From: Massospora cicadina
Taxonomy: Eukaryota > Entomophthoromycota > Entomophthoromycetes > Entomophthorales > Entomophthoraceae
Reading direction: 5' to 3'
Length of the DNA: 64,000 nucleotides
Assembly: GCA_022478985.1 (NCBI GenBank)
Contig: JAKSZP010004190.1
Coordinates: 62,001-126,000 of the forward strand
Both the position numbers and the translations under genes were made by a program. Shown here in pieces: positions 22,575-34,849 of this stretch. The notes under the pieces are model-generated. The model was given only the letters and a program-made list of their open reading frames with translations. It did not search any database and had not been told where the DNA came from. Numbering within the stretch: the stretch's first letter is position 1; every line of letters starts with the position of its first letter.

Positions 22575-23130
22575 GTAGTACTACCTGGCACTGATCAGGT
22601 TAGATAAACAAATGATTCAAATTAAGTATCCTATTTAGAGTTTAGAAAAAAAGATACTAAACTGATTAAGTAAAACCATCAATCATACCAAATCAACTTT
22701 TCACCACCTGCTTGGAAAACCAAAAAACTTATTAAAACATCCAAAAACCACCTTTAACAATTCAATAAAACCATTTAACTTAATAAATTTACCAGTCACT
22801 AACACTTACTAAGACCATTAAGCTTATTAATCTATCTAAAGCCACCAATTACTAGGCAAATAATTGAAACTACTTAATCAACTAGATATCAAAATGCCCA
22901 GTCATAACAATATACTAACTACCATTGCAAAATATATATATAATACTCACTTGTTATATATATATCTTTTCAATTTTTATTATGAAAATAATGGTTTTAA
23001 CAATTCAGAGCCCTTTTTGGGCGTGCACACAACAACTCACTAAAGTTTTATCATAATTGGATGGATGGTATTGAAAGGCATCAAAGAAAACAAACAGACA
23101 AGCATTTATATTTTTCTAACTTTGAATAAG
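22575..23130. repeat. dispersed repeat R1, further copy
   Basis: It begins 'CTACCTGGCACTGATCAGG' and carries 'CACCTGCTTGGAAAACC', 'ACCAATTACTAGGCAAA', 'CCAGTCATAACAATATAC', a TATATA run and 'GGGCGTGCACACAACAACT' with 'GGATGGATGGTATTGAAAG', in the same order as the other copies. Confidence 0.6.
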
Positions 23131-23310
23131 GAGAAAAGTTTTTAATCTGAACTGTACATATTTTTTTATTTTTTATATGTTTGTTTGCAAATACCTCTGA
23201 AACAACTAGATTAATTTATATGATTTTTTTAAAAAAGAGAATCTCCAACTTAGACCCATTCTAATTTTGTAATGATTGGTCCAGTATCAGATCAGTAATT
23301 CTTTATGTAT
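23127..23310. repeat. dispersed repeat R2, copy 2
   Basis: It shares 'TATGTTTGTTTGCAAATACC', 'AAAAAAGAGAATCT' and 'GGTCCAGTATCAGATCAGTA' with the copies near 16.63 and 29.31 kb. It follows directly on an R1 copy. LINE-A inserted just beyond it. Confidence 0.55.
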
Positions 23311-23423
23311 ATTAAAATGGATTGGAAGAAACTTTTCTTTCCTGTAACAATAACATTAGTTACTACAATTTGATTTAAACAGCAACTTTTGATAATCACA
23401 CAGGAAAGATTGGCTTTTACAAC

Positions 23424-24680
23424 AAATCTCAATTGAACTGGGCGAAAGCCATAACAGGTAAAGGCAAAACGGTGCGCCCTGGGCAAGAAGCGCCCTGGAG
23501 GGGGACCAGGAACCAATGCCACCAAGAAACCACAAACTGAACCACCCCAAGTTTGTGGAGATTACCATGAAACACAACAGGTACATGGAAATCCAGTACA
23601 TTAAACTCCTTTCAAAGGTAGAGCATGGGCTCCAACTTTACCTAGGGGTTGAGTCACTGACTTTTTGGGAAAAAGTGTGCGAGGCTCAGGCCTCCCTCTT
23701 CCCCTATGCAGTGTACGTGAACATGGAAACAGTCCCATGCAGCTGAGTCAATTTAGGCTTTGAGACTGAAGAAGACGCATATGCCACCTCAAAAGTATGC
23801 GTCAAAGATGCCCTCTGCAAAGGCAAACAGATTGTGCGCACCGTGCACACCAGATGGAACAAAGCAAACACTTTGTTCATCTTCTTTGACTCGCTTCCCA
23901 CCAACCTCCCTCATAAGAAAATTGAGGAGGAGCTCCAAGTCAGACTCAAACACTATGGAATATTTAACAATTAAATTTACAAAGATTCCAATTAATGCTG
24001 AACCTGTGCACAGGAAATGCAATAGCCAAAATCCACCTGATCCCCAAGGTGTCTGAGGATCTCACAAGCATCCCTCATGTAGCACAAGTTCACCTCCCAG
24101 ATGGGAAGGTGTCATAACCATTCCATGTCATACAGGAACGTGCACCACCAATCTGCAACCACTGCACCGCACTAGGACACAAGGAACATGCATGCCAAGT
24201 GAAGGAGGGCATCATGGCCCCAAAATTCTGTAATGATGCCATGAATGAAAACAATGCAGAATTTGGCAAAATGGTAGATGCCAACCATGCATTCCAATGG
24301 AGTGAGGATGGGCACTACCTCATCATAGACCCAGTAACACCCAAAGCATGCAAAATGTTGCAAAAGGCCTGCAAGCGAGAAGTGGCTAAGGTGGCAATAC
24401 TTGTGGCCTCTAGCATCATCCCAGCAAAATTAGGAAGACATTGAGGAAATCAGCTGAGCCAAACAATCAGAACAGACTGCCCAAGCTGAGGAGGACATGG
24501 AGGAAATTATCCAAGTCAACCAATCAGAGCAGTACGCCCAAAAGGAAAATTTTTTCAACAATGCAAATGAATTACCAAATGACATCAATCATGTAAAATT
24601 AGAACAATTTAGCTCCAATATGGGTGGAAAAGTGGGACCCAATTCTCCAAAATTGCACCCCAAAACCACAGAAACAAATT
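23424..24680 (+). pseudogene. LINE-A ORF1 (nucleic-acid-binding protein), broken
   Basis: Sequence similar to LINE-B ORF1 begins near 23424 (LNWAKAITGKGKTVRPG), though the expected ATG is not present. Blocks NHKLNHPKFVEITMKHNRYM (23516) and VNLGFETEEDAYATSKV (near 23750) and TRWNKANTLFIFFDSLPT (near 23845) align with ORF1 of LINE-B and HAL-1. A CX2CX4HX4C knuckle (CNHCTALGHKEHAC) lies near 24152-24195. Several frameshifts and stops occur. Confidence 0.75.
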
Positions 24681-24884
24681 AACGCACCGCACCAATTATC
24701 CAAGGGTTGCAAGTGGAAGAATATGCCGCAATTTTTCATAAAAACTGCAATTTCCATGAGAAATCAATGCAAGGTATGGAATCAGACGATGCTACAGAAT
24801 ATACCGGTCCTATGACACAAAGAAGGATTAGTAACAAGGGCGTTGGGTGTGGGCTGGGTGGCCCTCCCAACTGCTCCTGAGGCG

Positions 24885-27800
24885 CCATGGGCACCTCAGT
24901 AATAATAGGGACACTAAACATCGCAGGAGCCAGGGCTTACACGTACCAAGCCAATAAACTGGACTACCTTTGAAATTCCCCTATAGATATCTTGGCCATC
25001 CAAGAAACCCACTGTCCACAGGGGTAGAAGGATTCTGGTCCGCCAGGGTCTCACCATCCCTATCAGTTTGGACGACACACTGTGGGGTGGTCATCAGAAA
25101 ATACAAAAAACTAGAAATTAAAACTCCTCCTCATATCTGAACGGCTGATTCCTGGTTGCAACGGTCATAAACCAAGGGGAAACAATTTTGATAGCAAGCA
25201 TCTACACACTGTGCACTACAGCTGAGAGGAGACAATTCCTCAAAACCATCCCAACACTCGCCCTCCCACCTGATACCATTTTAATGAGCAACTTCAACTG
25301 TTGGGATAACTCCAACACGGACCAATGGCCTAGTACCAGGGGATACCCACTGGGGCACATTGAGTTCTGTACAATGAAGGCATCCCTAGGCCTACATGAC
25401 ACCCTCCCCCCCAGGTCACCACTCCTTCCCAACATGACTCACCACAACATATGCGAGGGAACGCTCACATCAATGAGCTGCATTTACTTCATCCTCACAC
25501 TGAAAATACACAGCTGGAACATTTCCAAATTCACAACAAAAAAATCAATTTTTCCAACCATCAACTCATCTTGGTGCAGCTCTCACCAACCCAAATTCCC
25601 ATACAGGCGTCAACTTGGAGGAAGTTACACCCAGAAAACATAAAATTGCCCGAAATATCTGACTGGGTAAAAACACAAGGCCACAATCCCAGAATTCACA
25701 TCCCCACTCATATTGGATCCCATCAAAACCTGGGCAAATTTCAAATCCAGATATATATATAAAACTCATCACATAACCTCGCACAAGTACACCGCCAACA
25801 TAGCCACAATCAGGTGCACCTTGTTGGAGCTGGACCACCTCGAGCTCAATGTCCCAAAGTCCAGCTACAGCCCCAATTGAGGTAACAAATGGGCAGAAAT
25901 ATTGGCCTGCCTAAACGCTCTCATAAGAACACCAGCACAGAATCAAGGTATCAAGAAAAGATAAGTTAATAAAAGAAGGCAAAAACTGCTCAATGTACTT
26001 TTTTCTCCAATTTTACTCCCACGGCAATCATCCCACATGCACACAGGTCTGCAAAGTTGATGGTACTGTGGCAACTGACCCAACAGAGGTCAATGCGGAA
26101 GTACACCGTTATTACACCAAATTATATTGTGACACACCAACAGACCACCTAAAGATTTAAAAAGTTATACAAACTGCGGGAATACAAAGCACACCGCTAG
26201 ACTACAACCTCCTAAGTGTAACAACAAAGGAGGAGCTCTGGGACACAGTCTGCGGTGCACCTTATAGGAAATTCCCAGGACCAGATGGGATCCTCTATGA
26301 TTTTTATAAGAAACACTTTAAGCATATCGCCCCCCTCCTTATAGCATCCATGAACCAATGCCTGCTAGAGACACGTCTCCCACCTGGCGGCCAGGACTCC
26401 TATGCCATAACCCTGTGCAAAAAGGGTGAAAAACTGGACCTGACCAACTGGCGCCCAATCGCACTCTCTAATACTGATACAAAGCTACTTACAAAATTTT
26501 TAGCATCCAGATTAGACACAATAGCCTCCAATATCCTGTCACCCAATCAATTTGGGTTCATACCAGGGCGCTCAATCTGGACCAATATACACTCAGTTGC
26601 CAACATATGCCAATCCAAAGAATCTGGAGCCATGGTATTCCTAGACCAGGAGAAGGCATATGACCGCGTTAGCTGGCCATACCTGAAGGAATGCCTGAGC
26701 GCCTTCAATATCCCACCCAGATTTATAAACTGGGCAATGCTCCTCAAAGAATCTGCAATCATGGCTGTATACGGCCCTGGCTTCCTAACTAACAAGATCA
26801 CACCACACAGAGGGCTCAGCCAAGGGGACCCCTCATCCCACTACTGTACAACTTTATCTTTTATCCACTCCTTCGCATTGTTGACTCACGCCTCATGGGC
26901 ATAGCCGCACAAGGCCAGCCACCAGTCAATATACTAGCCTTTGCGGATGACTGTGTAACAGGTATAGCTAACAATAATGATGCCTGCCAACTGGAACGCA
27001 CCATGGAGAAGTATTTCATTGTGAGCAACGCATCACTCAACAAAAGGAAAAAGGAAATAATTCTTCAAGGCAAATACACCAACAACTGGGCTACAACACC
27101 CAAACCTCACAACCCCTCATGAAGGAAAACCCCACTCATCCTACCCTTTTCATCACGTCCTTCAACTAACCCTGTCCGCCATTTTGGGATATGGCTTGAG
27201 ACAGGGGGTACGCCAACGAAGCTATGGAAAACAACCTACTACAGCTGATGACCAACCGAGCTGCCTCCCTTAAGGGAAGAACCCCACAGGACTAACAGGG
27301 TGAGTAACAGTTGCAAACTCACACATCCTCCCAATGCTGTGGTTCCCCGCACACGCAATATCCTTCTCACCAGCCTTCATGTCCTCAATCCGCGCACTCA
27401 TCCAGAGCTGGCTGTGTCCTTAGACCCAGCCACCTGTAAGGGTGGATACACTCTTTGGCCCACGCTCCAGTGGAGGCATGGGCTTAACGAACTTTGAGGT
27501 CCATGTCAACCAAATACTGGGGGCCTAGATAAAGGAAGTCCTTGCCCTAGACCTCCCACAACAACACTGGTCCAGAGCGGCGAGGGCCAGCTTTGCACAA
27601 GCGCTAAAACTAGCCAATCCACACAACCCATCCAGCTTGCTCACATACCTCACAAACCACCCCACTGCAGTGGGCCCTCATGGAACTCCCCACACTTCAA
27701 ACAACTCCTCCACACCATTTGACAATGGGTGGACTGTCACTATCACAGGCACTAGTCAGGGGAGGGGCAGACCCAGAGCCCACTTTACGCTAAAGAACCC

Positions 27801-28383
27801 AGAGGACAACTCCCAGAGGGACACTCACAATGGGACCCCAGACATATCAAGAATAGACTACCTGGACGCTCAAGACATCCCAAATGGCCTCACACAGCAG
27901 AAGGCAATATGGAGGTTGACACACCATCCGCTCCTCCATCCAAGGGTAAGAGCTAACACCTTGCGCTACCTTAGAAGAACGTACAGGACTGCATATTGTG
28001 CCAACTCTCTCCATGCGGAGTGCGCGGTATGTGGAAGGGAAGGCACCCTATACCTCCACCTCAAAGCATGTCCCCCATCAAGAGCCATATGGCGGGAAGT
28101 TGCACGCCAGCTTAGAATACAGAATAACCATGAACTTTCCATCTCAAGGAGCCTCCTCGCGCTCCAGATTGAATCCCCAATACACCTACTCTCCACTCCC
28201 TAGTAATATTGTAATGTGGACAATCCACGCCATTGCTTTGGATGAATTCAGGGGTACCGTACCAACCAACTGTGGGACAATCAATAAATTCCACATCCAC
28301 CTACTTGAACACTTCCAAGCTTGGCTTTATGAATACATGAAGCTGAGGCAGCAAAGGCTCGTAGAGTCATGGTTCTCAGTATG
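24885..28383 (+). pseudogene. LINE-A ORF2 (endonuclease-reverse transcriptase), broken
   Basis: It starts at ATG 24888 with a typical APE-type opening (IIGTLNIAGA, then IDILAIQETHCPQG). RT is best preserved from 26350: TNWRPIALSNTDTKLLTKFL, FGFIPGRSIW, AYDRVSW and, after a frameshift, ILAFADDCVTGIA with FADD at 26940-26951. The C-terminal domain (27637-28203) includes CAVCGREGTLYLHLKACP, a CX2C..H..C motif. The endonuclease half has many stops. Confidence 0.85.
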
Positions 28384-28618
28384 ATTCCTACACATGGACC
28401 CATTCCTACACACCTGCTCCATAACAGGGGAAACCCCCTTGGAGTAGAAATACCCAACACCCCCCCACACCTGGTGGTACCAGCTGGCAATGGGAGTAGC
28501 TCCTCTACTCTGGGGTGCTTAATTCAGTTCCACTTCGCCTTCCCCTCTCCCTTATTTTTTGGTATTGCTCATCCCCTGGTCAACTTGCCTCAGTTAAATA
28601 AAAATATATTGGAAGCAA

Positions 28619-29757
28619 TGGATTTGAATTGTAAGAAGCATTCATCACTGTAAAAACTGAATTCTAGCATGAGCAAAATGATAGATTTAAATTAGCTTTT
28701 TATTCATATTAAAATTTATGAAATTTAACTGGCCAATCATCCCATAATGGATATGACTTAATCTTTAATAATAAATTTGATCTAACAATTCAATTTAATC
28801 TGATTGCATAAAGTGTTTGGCAAATTAAAACCTCAATCAATTCTCTGAGGCCTTGGCATTTACAATAGCTAAACTTAACCTAAGACAATTTAAAACCCCA
28901 CCCAAGGCCTTCAAACCTAGATGTTATTGTGGATTTAATCTACCCTAAAATCAATCTAATTAGGTTTTCAAGCTACATGTCAAATTCCTTAGAGTTCCAT
29001 GCTCTTCCAGAATTAAACATCATTCATGCTATACAATCTACCCCAATCGCCTTATTACCCAGATCCTACCAAAAGTCATAAATTAATCCATTATAAAAAT
29101 AGATACATGAAACCCTCATCTGTTTATTAACCTGAATAATGCTATTTATAATAGTTTTACCTATAAAATATGACTAGTATGGACTTAATTCATATGAAGA
29201 ATTTTCAGGTTAAGATAGGCTTTATTTTAACGAAAAAAGCCTAAGATGGTTCCCAATATTCATAAATATTCTTGAAAAGTTGGCTAATATTAACTTACTT
29301 TATTAAGGAGAAGGTTCTCAATTTGACCTGTATATAATTTTTGTTTTTTTTCTATGTTTGTTCATGCATAACTCTGAAATTAATGGACCAGTTTGGATGT
29401 TCTCGTTTCAAAAAAGAGGATGCTTCAGTTTTAAAACCAATTTTACTTTTGTAAGGATGGTCCAGTATCTGACTAGTAATTTAGTTGTATATTATAAAGG
29501 ACCAGAAGTGATGGATTTTAATTTTTGGGACTAATGCATCGCCAGACAAACTTAGATTTGGCATTGGTGAAGCGATAGCTTTAATAGACTTTTGACATGA
29601 TACATGCCTATCATTTTTGTATAATTTGATCCTCTTACTGACTCAATTTAGAAAAAAATTTTGTAGATGGTGATTAGTAAATTTAGCATAGATTGTTTAA
29701 TGTAATCAATCTAATTTGATAAGTGAGTTATTAGTGAATTTGTTTATGAGGTAATAA
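28619..29757. other. AT-rich DNA between LINE-A and mariner, no gene
   Basis: No open frame of interest. The only structure recognised is an R2 copy at 29.31-29.50 kb. The rest is unassigned AT-rich sequence. Confidence 0.6.
29305..29500. repeat. dispersed repeat R2, copy 3
   Basis: 'AAGGAGAAGGTTCTCAATTT', 'TCTATGTTTGTTCATGCA', 'AATGGACCAGTTTGG', 'AAAAAAGAGGATGCTTCA' and 'GGTCCAGTATCTGACTAGTA' match the copies near 16.63 and 23.13 kb in order. Confidence 0.65.
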
Positions 29758-29759
29758 TA

Positions 29760-31071
29760 TATGAGGGTAAGTCAAAAAGTAAAGGCAAATTTTACTTTCC
29801 CTGCTGCAATGGATGGCAGCACTGACTGAACAATGACATTTTATAACATCAAAGTTTTTTTGTTCCTTAGCTGTGTTGTTTCAGTGTTCAACTCCATTCA
29901 TAGTGATTTTAGGGCATTTTATTATGAGTACCATTGTCTGTGTGCACCAAGGAAGAAATGAAGGGAGTGGTACGTTTTCTGCACTCTTAAGGGACTAAAC
30001 CTGCGGAGATTATTTGCAGAATACAGCAGCAGTATGGTGAGAGCTGTCTTAGTGAATGCAAAATTTATGAGTGGATAAATCACTTAAAAATGGTCATGTA
30101 TCTATCTGCAATGAAGAGCGTTCAAGTAGTCCATCCACTTTGAAGATGGACAAGAACATTGAGACAGTTGAGAGAATGATTCATGATGATCGTCATGTCA
30201 AAATTTGATGATATTGCGCATGCATTGAACATTAGACATGGTTCAGTAGTTGCAATCATCCACAAATCACTAAATTATTGCAAAGTGTGTGCTCGCTGGG
30301 TACCACATTGACTGACAGACCAGCACAAACAAAAACGTTTGGAAATTTCAAAATCACATTTAAGGCGCTTAGAAGAGGAGGAGAAGAGTTTGTCAGTTGC
30401 ATAGTAACCATTGATGAGACGTGGGTCCATCACTTCAAACCACAGAGTAAGCGGCAGAGTATGGTGTGGAAACATCCATCCTCGCCTACAGCAAAAAAGT
30501 TCAAAAGATAAGTTTCTGCGGAAAAAATGATGATGATGACAGTGTTTTGGGATATGAAAGGTCTACTTTTAATTCATTACACTCCTAAAGGTCAAACAGT
30601 GAATAGTGACAGCTACTGTGAGCTACTGCGAGTTCTGAAACCCAAAATCAAAACAAAGAGGCGAGGAAAACTTTCAAAAGGTGTGCTTTTGCTTCAGGGC
30701 AATGCCCATCCTCATACTGCGGGAAAAACAATCCAGTGCATTCAAGATCTTGGTTTTGAGCTGCTGGAGCATCCGCCGTACAGTCCTGACCAAGCTCCAA
30801 GTGATTTTCACCTTTTTGGTCCAATGAAGGAGCACCTGCATGAATCCAAATTTTCATCAGATGATGAGGTTGTGGAGGCGGTGTGCGAGTGACTGTGCAT
30901 GATGCCACAAATCTTCTTCCAGGACGGAATTATGAAGCTTGTCAAGAGATGGACCAAGTGCATAGAAATTGAGGGAGATCATGTAGAAAAAAGATGTTAC
31001 TTGTCATCTTGTTTTCACAATAAAAAGTTCCTTTTTAAAAATTTTCCTTTACTTTTTGACTTACCCTCATA
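29760..31071 (+). mobile_element. mariner (Tc1/mariner superfamily, DD34D) transposon
   Basis: A 1312-bp element is bounded by inverted repeats beginning TATGAGGGTAAGTCAAAAAG at both ends and flanked by TA dinucleotides (29758-29759 and 31072-31073). Size, target site and transposase motifs are those of the mariner group. The transposase gene has stops, frameshifts and a lost catalytic residue, so the copy is inactive. LINE-B inserted into its right end and duplicated that end (see 36348-36363). Confidence 0.95.
29924..30990 (+). pseudogene. mariner transposase, inactivated
   Basis: The N-terminal helix-turn-helix part is recognisable (GTKPAEIICRIQQQYGES, YEWINHLK), followed by CARWVPH*LTD, the family's WVPHEL motif with a stop at the Glu. 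The catalytic domain has the first Asp in VTIDETWVHHF (codon 30413-30415) and the third in YSPDQAPSDFHLF (30803-30805), 34 residues after the second position. That second Asp (HDN in the family) is Gly here (QGN, 30698-30700). At least two frame changes and several stops are present. Confidence 0.92.
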
Positions 31072-31248
31072 TATTTTAAATTTATTGTGGGGAAGGACGA
31101 CCATGGGACGGACACTTCCGAATATGACTCAGATGAGACAAAACTTAGTACCAGGGGAGGCACCTCAGAGAAGCGATGCTATCTCTTGTTGCCAGCGGGA
31201 ACGCCACTTATGGGAAGGGGGAGGGAACGTGTGTAGGGGGCGTAGCCA

Positions 31249-34200
31249 CTATTGAGCACGTGTGGAGGAAGGGGTCTGATTTGATGAACCAGACTGGGAA
31301 CCAGGACGAGACCAGCTGTCAGCGACGTGGTGGGAGATATCCAAACATCCACGCTTGAAAGTGATCCACCAAATGAGACCGGAATCTGTGGACAGCTTCA
31401 GGGAGGGTGGGGATGGATCCGGCGATGGCATCCAAGACAATCGTGTGGATAGTCCACATGGCGATTGCAACCACCAGAGCACGAAGGGAGGGTGGGAGGG
31501 GGAGGCCATTGATGAAGCAAACATATCTCTTGACAGACTGAAGGGATGTGTTTGATCCTGGCCTAGCAGACGTTGGACTTCGCGCCATATTACTTTAGAG
31601 GTGGGGCACTTCTCCAGGCGGTGAAACAGCGTTCCATACTGGCCACACACGACACAGGATGAGTGTAAAGCATTAGAGCGCTCAGCTGTATGATACACCC
31701 ACCTCAGGCAGCGCCACACATGGGAGCGGACTTGAGGCTGCAACAGAGGATGGTGTGCGTATTTCCAGATAGTCTTTTGGGTCTCAGTGGAATAAGGGAT
31801 GTCCATCATGTCCAGGTAGTCCACCCTGGATAGGACTTGGGGTCGAATGGGGATCACGCCATCATGGATGGGTAGCCCCTGTACCTCTTGTGTGAACTGA
31901 GGAGAGGGGCGGCCTCTTTGGGTTGTATGTCCACTAATACGAATTCTCCACTCTGCGCTTTGCATGGAGAGTAGGATTCGTTTGTAGTGGGTTTTGGTCC
32001 CGTGAGGACCTGTGGCTGATGTGTGTGATGCGAGGTATTTCATCAGGGAGTGGGGGTTTGATGGAATGTTGAGGCCCAAGGCTCAGGAGAAGTTGGAGTG
32101 GGCCGCGCGGGAACAGTGTTGGGATGGGAGTGTAGGAGCAGTGACGGCCGCAATCCAGGTGCCCAGGATCTTGGCGGCATAGGCTTTGAAGTCAAGTAGG
32201 CCCATGCCACTATGATGATGAGGGCCAAACATGACCTCTAGCCATACTGGTGGAGGGCGGCCTGACCAAAGCCAACCTTGTAGCAAAGCATACAGGGATT
32301 TGAAGAAGCTTGGGGAGAAGGGGATGGCATGGGCTCTGAACCAGACTTTGGATAGGAGCATAGAGTTGGCAAGAACAACCCTGCCAGTGAGGGTAGTAGG
32401 GTGGGCTCTGAGAGAGGCGATTTGCTTCGTCACGTTGTCCAGTATATGGCACTCCATTACTGCTGACGCGTATCCACCTGCCTCCAACCACACGCCCAGA
32501 TGGCGTACCGGTCCTATGGTAGGTCGTGGCACAAAGGGGAGCACCAGTGGAGCGGTGTATTTTGAGTTAGTAAGGCGTGGATGTGGGCGAGCAGATGGGC
32601 CGGGTTGGGAACTACTTGCTGGGGCCCAGCAGTTCTGAAACTGACCAAGGAGGATGATTTCAGTTTTGAAGGCGTTCAGTGCCGCGTTGCTTACCCGGGA
32701 ATATTCCTGGATGAGGGCTTCAAGCGAGCGTGCATCTTTGTTATCAGACACCCCCACCACGCAATCATCTGCAAATGCCATCATCTTGACTGGGGTTTGG
32801 CCTGGCACATGGACCCCAGTGAGTTGGGCATTCACATTTCGCAGTAGTGGGTCAAGGCTGAAGTTGTATAAGAGTGGGCTCAGGGGGTCCCCTTGTCGCA
32901 GGCCCCTTTGAGGACGGACTACTTCCGTTAGGAAACCTGGGCCGCGCACTGCCATTGTTGCAGATTCCGTGAGCAGCATCACCCAGTTAATGAAGCGGGG
33001 AGGTAGGCGGAATTGATGGAGGCAGGCCCTAAGGTATTACCAGTTTACTCTATCATAGGCCTTTTGTTGGTCCAAGAATACCAGTGCCCCAGAGGCTGTG
33101 GACTGACATACATTAGCCACAGAGTGCACGTTATCCCAAATTGACCTTCTGGGGATGAAACCGAATTGTTCTGGAGAGATGGTGGCAGATGCTACAGTCC
33201 CTAAACGGTTAGCCATGATTTTTGTTAAAATTTTGGTGTCTGTGTTTGTTAGAGAAATGGGGCGCCAGTTGGCTAAGTCTAGCCTATCCCCTTTCTTGAA
33301 GAGTGTGACTGTAAAGGCCTCATGTCCTCCTGGTAGGAGGCACATTTCCAACAGGCTTTGGTTGAGTAAGGCTAGCAGCAATGAGGATATATATTTAAAA
33401 TATTTTTTGTAGAACTCATATGGAATGCCATCTGGGCCTGGGCATTTTCAGTTTGGTGCACCACGAATGGTAGTCCATAATTCATTCAGAGTAATTAAAT
33501 TCATTATTTCTGGGTATCAGAAAACAGTGCGGATATGAGCTCTGTCAAGAAATTCTGCCATTTTGGCCAGCTGAATTGGTTCAGCTCGGTATAACTCAGA
33601 GTAATATCTTTGCATTTCGATTGCCACTTTGGCCGGTGTGTCCACAATAGAAATATCCGATCTTCGCACCTGTGTGCAGGCCACACTCTGGCATAGTGCA
33701 AAATTTTTTTGAAGAAGTATGCGGTGCACTTGTCACCTTTAGTGATGCGTGTGGCCCTGTATTGGACACAAACCCGATGTTTGTGTTGCCTTTCAAGTGC
33801 GTTGAGGTGGGCTGCTGCCTCCGCCCACTTCTGGCCCCATGCAGGGCTATATCCTGAGTCTGGAATGTTGGACTCCAAGTGGGCCAATTCCACCAGTGCA
33901 CGTGATATAACCGCCAATGTGGCTCATGAGCGTCTGGATGAGAGATGGCAATAGTGGTGGATGGTGTCTTCTTTGAAAGTTGCCCATGTGGAAATGGGGT
34001 CCGCACAAAACGGTGCAACAAACAATTTTGCCAAAGTTGCCTCTTCCACCCACATGGAAAATCCTGGCGATGCGAGCTCTGGGGGGCAGATTTTGCACCA
34101 ATGTGGGGCCTTTGCAACTGTGAAAGGTAAGTGGTATGTTATCAAGACCAGTCGGTGGTCAGAGAATTCCATTTTCGTTGTTTTGAAGTGGGAGATGTGG

Positions 34201-34834
34201 GGTTAGAATTTTGCCGGTGCTAGAATAAGGTCGATGCGGGTCATGGACCTTAATTGGCTGTTGTGGATGTGGGGACGCATCATGTTTTCGAGCAGTGGGG
34301 AATGTCGCGGCAGTGCATCCATTAACCCAAGGGTAGCTTTTAGAACGCGTAGTTCTACATGACCCTGTAGGGTGTGGGGTGAGGGCGGCCACTGGTCCAT
34401 TGGTGAGGTTAGCCAACTGTTCATGTCACCAATTAGGAAAGAATTGGGGGGTAGCGGGAGGGATTTGACCAACAAGAAAATTCCCGACGCTCTTGTGCAC
34501 CATTTGGGGTATAAATGTTGACAATTGTGTGTGCAACATCAGCCCATGAGAAGGTGACAACGAGCACTTGGTCATTTAGGAATGTTTCTGAAGATGTAAA
34601 TTTGAAAAAATTGTTTTTCTGAATTAGCACCCTACAGTGCTTTGACCAAAAGGATAGGGATGGTAGGAGCATTGTTTTCCAAGCTTCCTCGGAACCTCGT
34701 GGACAGTGGGTTTCCTGGATGGCCAGGATATCCACGGGTAAATTGTTTTGTAAAAAACTCAGTTTCCTAGCCTGGGACGGGGAGGCCTTGAGTCCAGCAA
34801 TATTCAGCGTCCCTAGAGTGAAGGTTTCCCCCAT
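31249..34834 (-). pseudogene. LINE-B ORF2 (endonuclease-reverse transcriptase)
   Basis: The endonuclease starts at ATG 34834 (TLGTLNIAGLKA, ILAIQETHCPRGS) and continues after a shift with IGDMNSW, TRIDLILAPA and FSDHRLVLITY. RT has LANWRPISLTNTDTKILTKI, AYDRVNW, LRQGDPLSPLLYN and MMAFADDCVVGVSD (FADD at 32775-32764). The C-terminal domain has CVVCGQYGTLFHRLEKCP near 31640. Interruptions: a frameshift near 34480, one between 33500 and 33380, an in-frame TAA at 33037-33039, a TGA near 32082 and a shift near 31600. Confidence 0.92.
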
Positions 34835-34849
34835 TGCACCTTAGGTGCG

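Larger units (their letters stand above)
23332..28607 (+). mobile_element. LINE-A, near full-length non-LTR retrotransposon
   Basis: The element holds ORF1 with a zinc knuckle, an apurinic-type endonuclease, reverse transcriptase and a C-terminal Cys/His domain, then the tail CTCATCCCCTGGTCAACTTG with TTAAATAAAA. Imperfect 11-bp flanks ATTGGAAGAAA (23321) and ATTGGAAGCAA (28608) fit a target duplication. The resulting length, 5276 bp, is within 5 bp of the firmly bounded LINE-B. It is related to but clearly diverged from LINE-B and C, and is riddled with stops. Confidence 0.85.
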
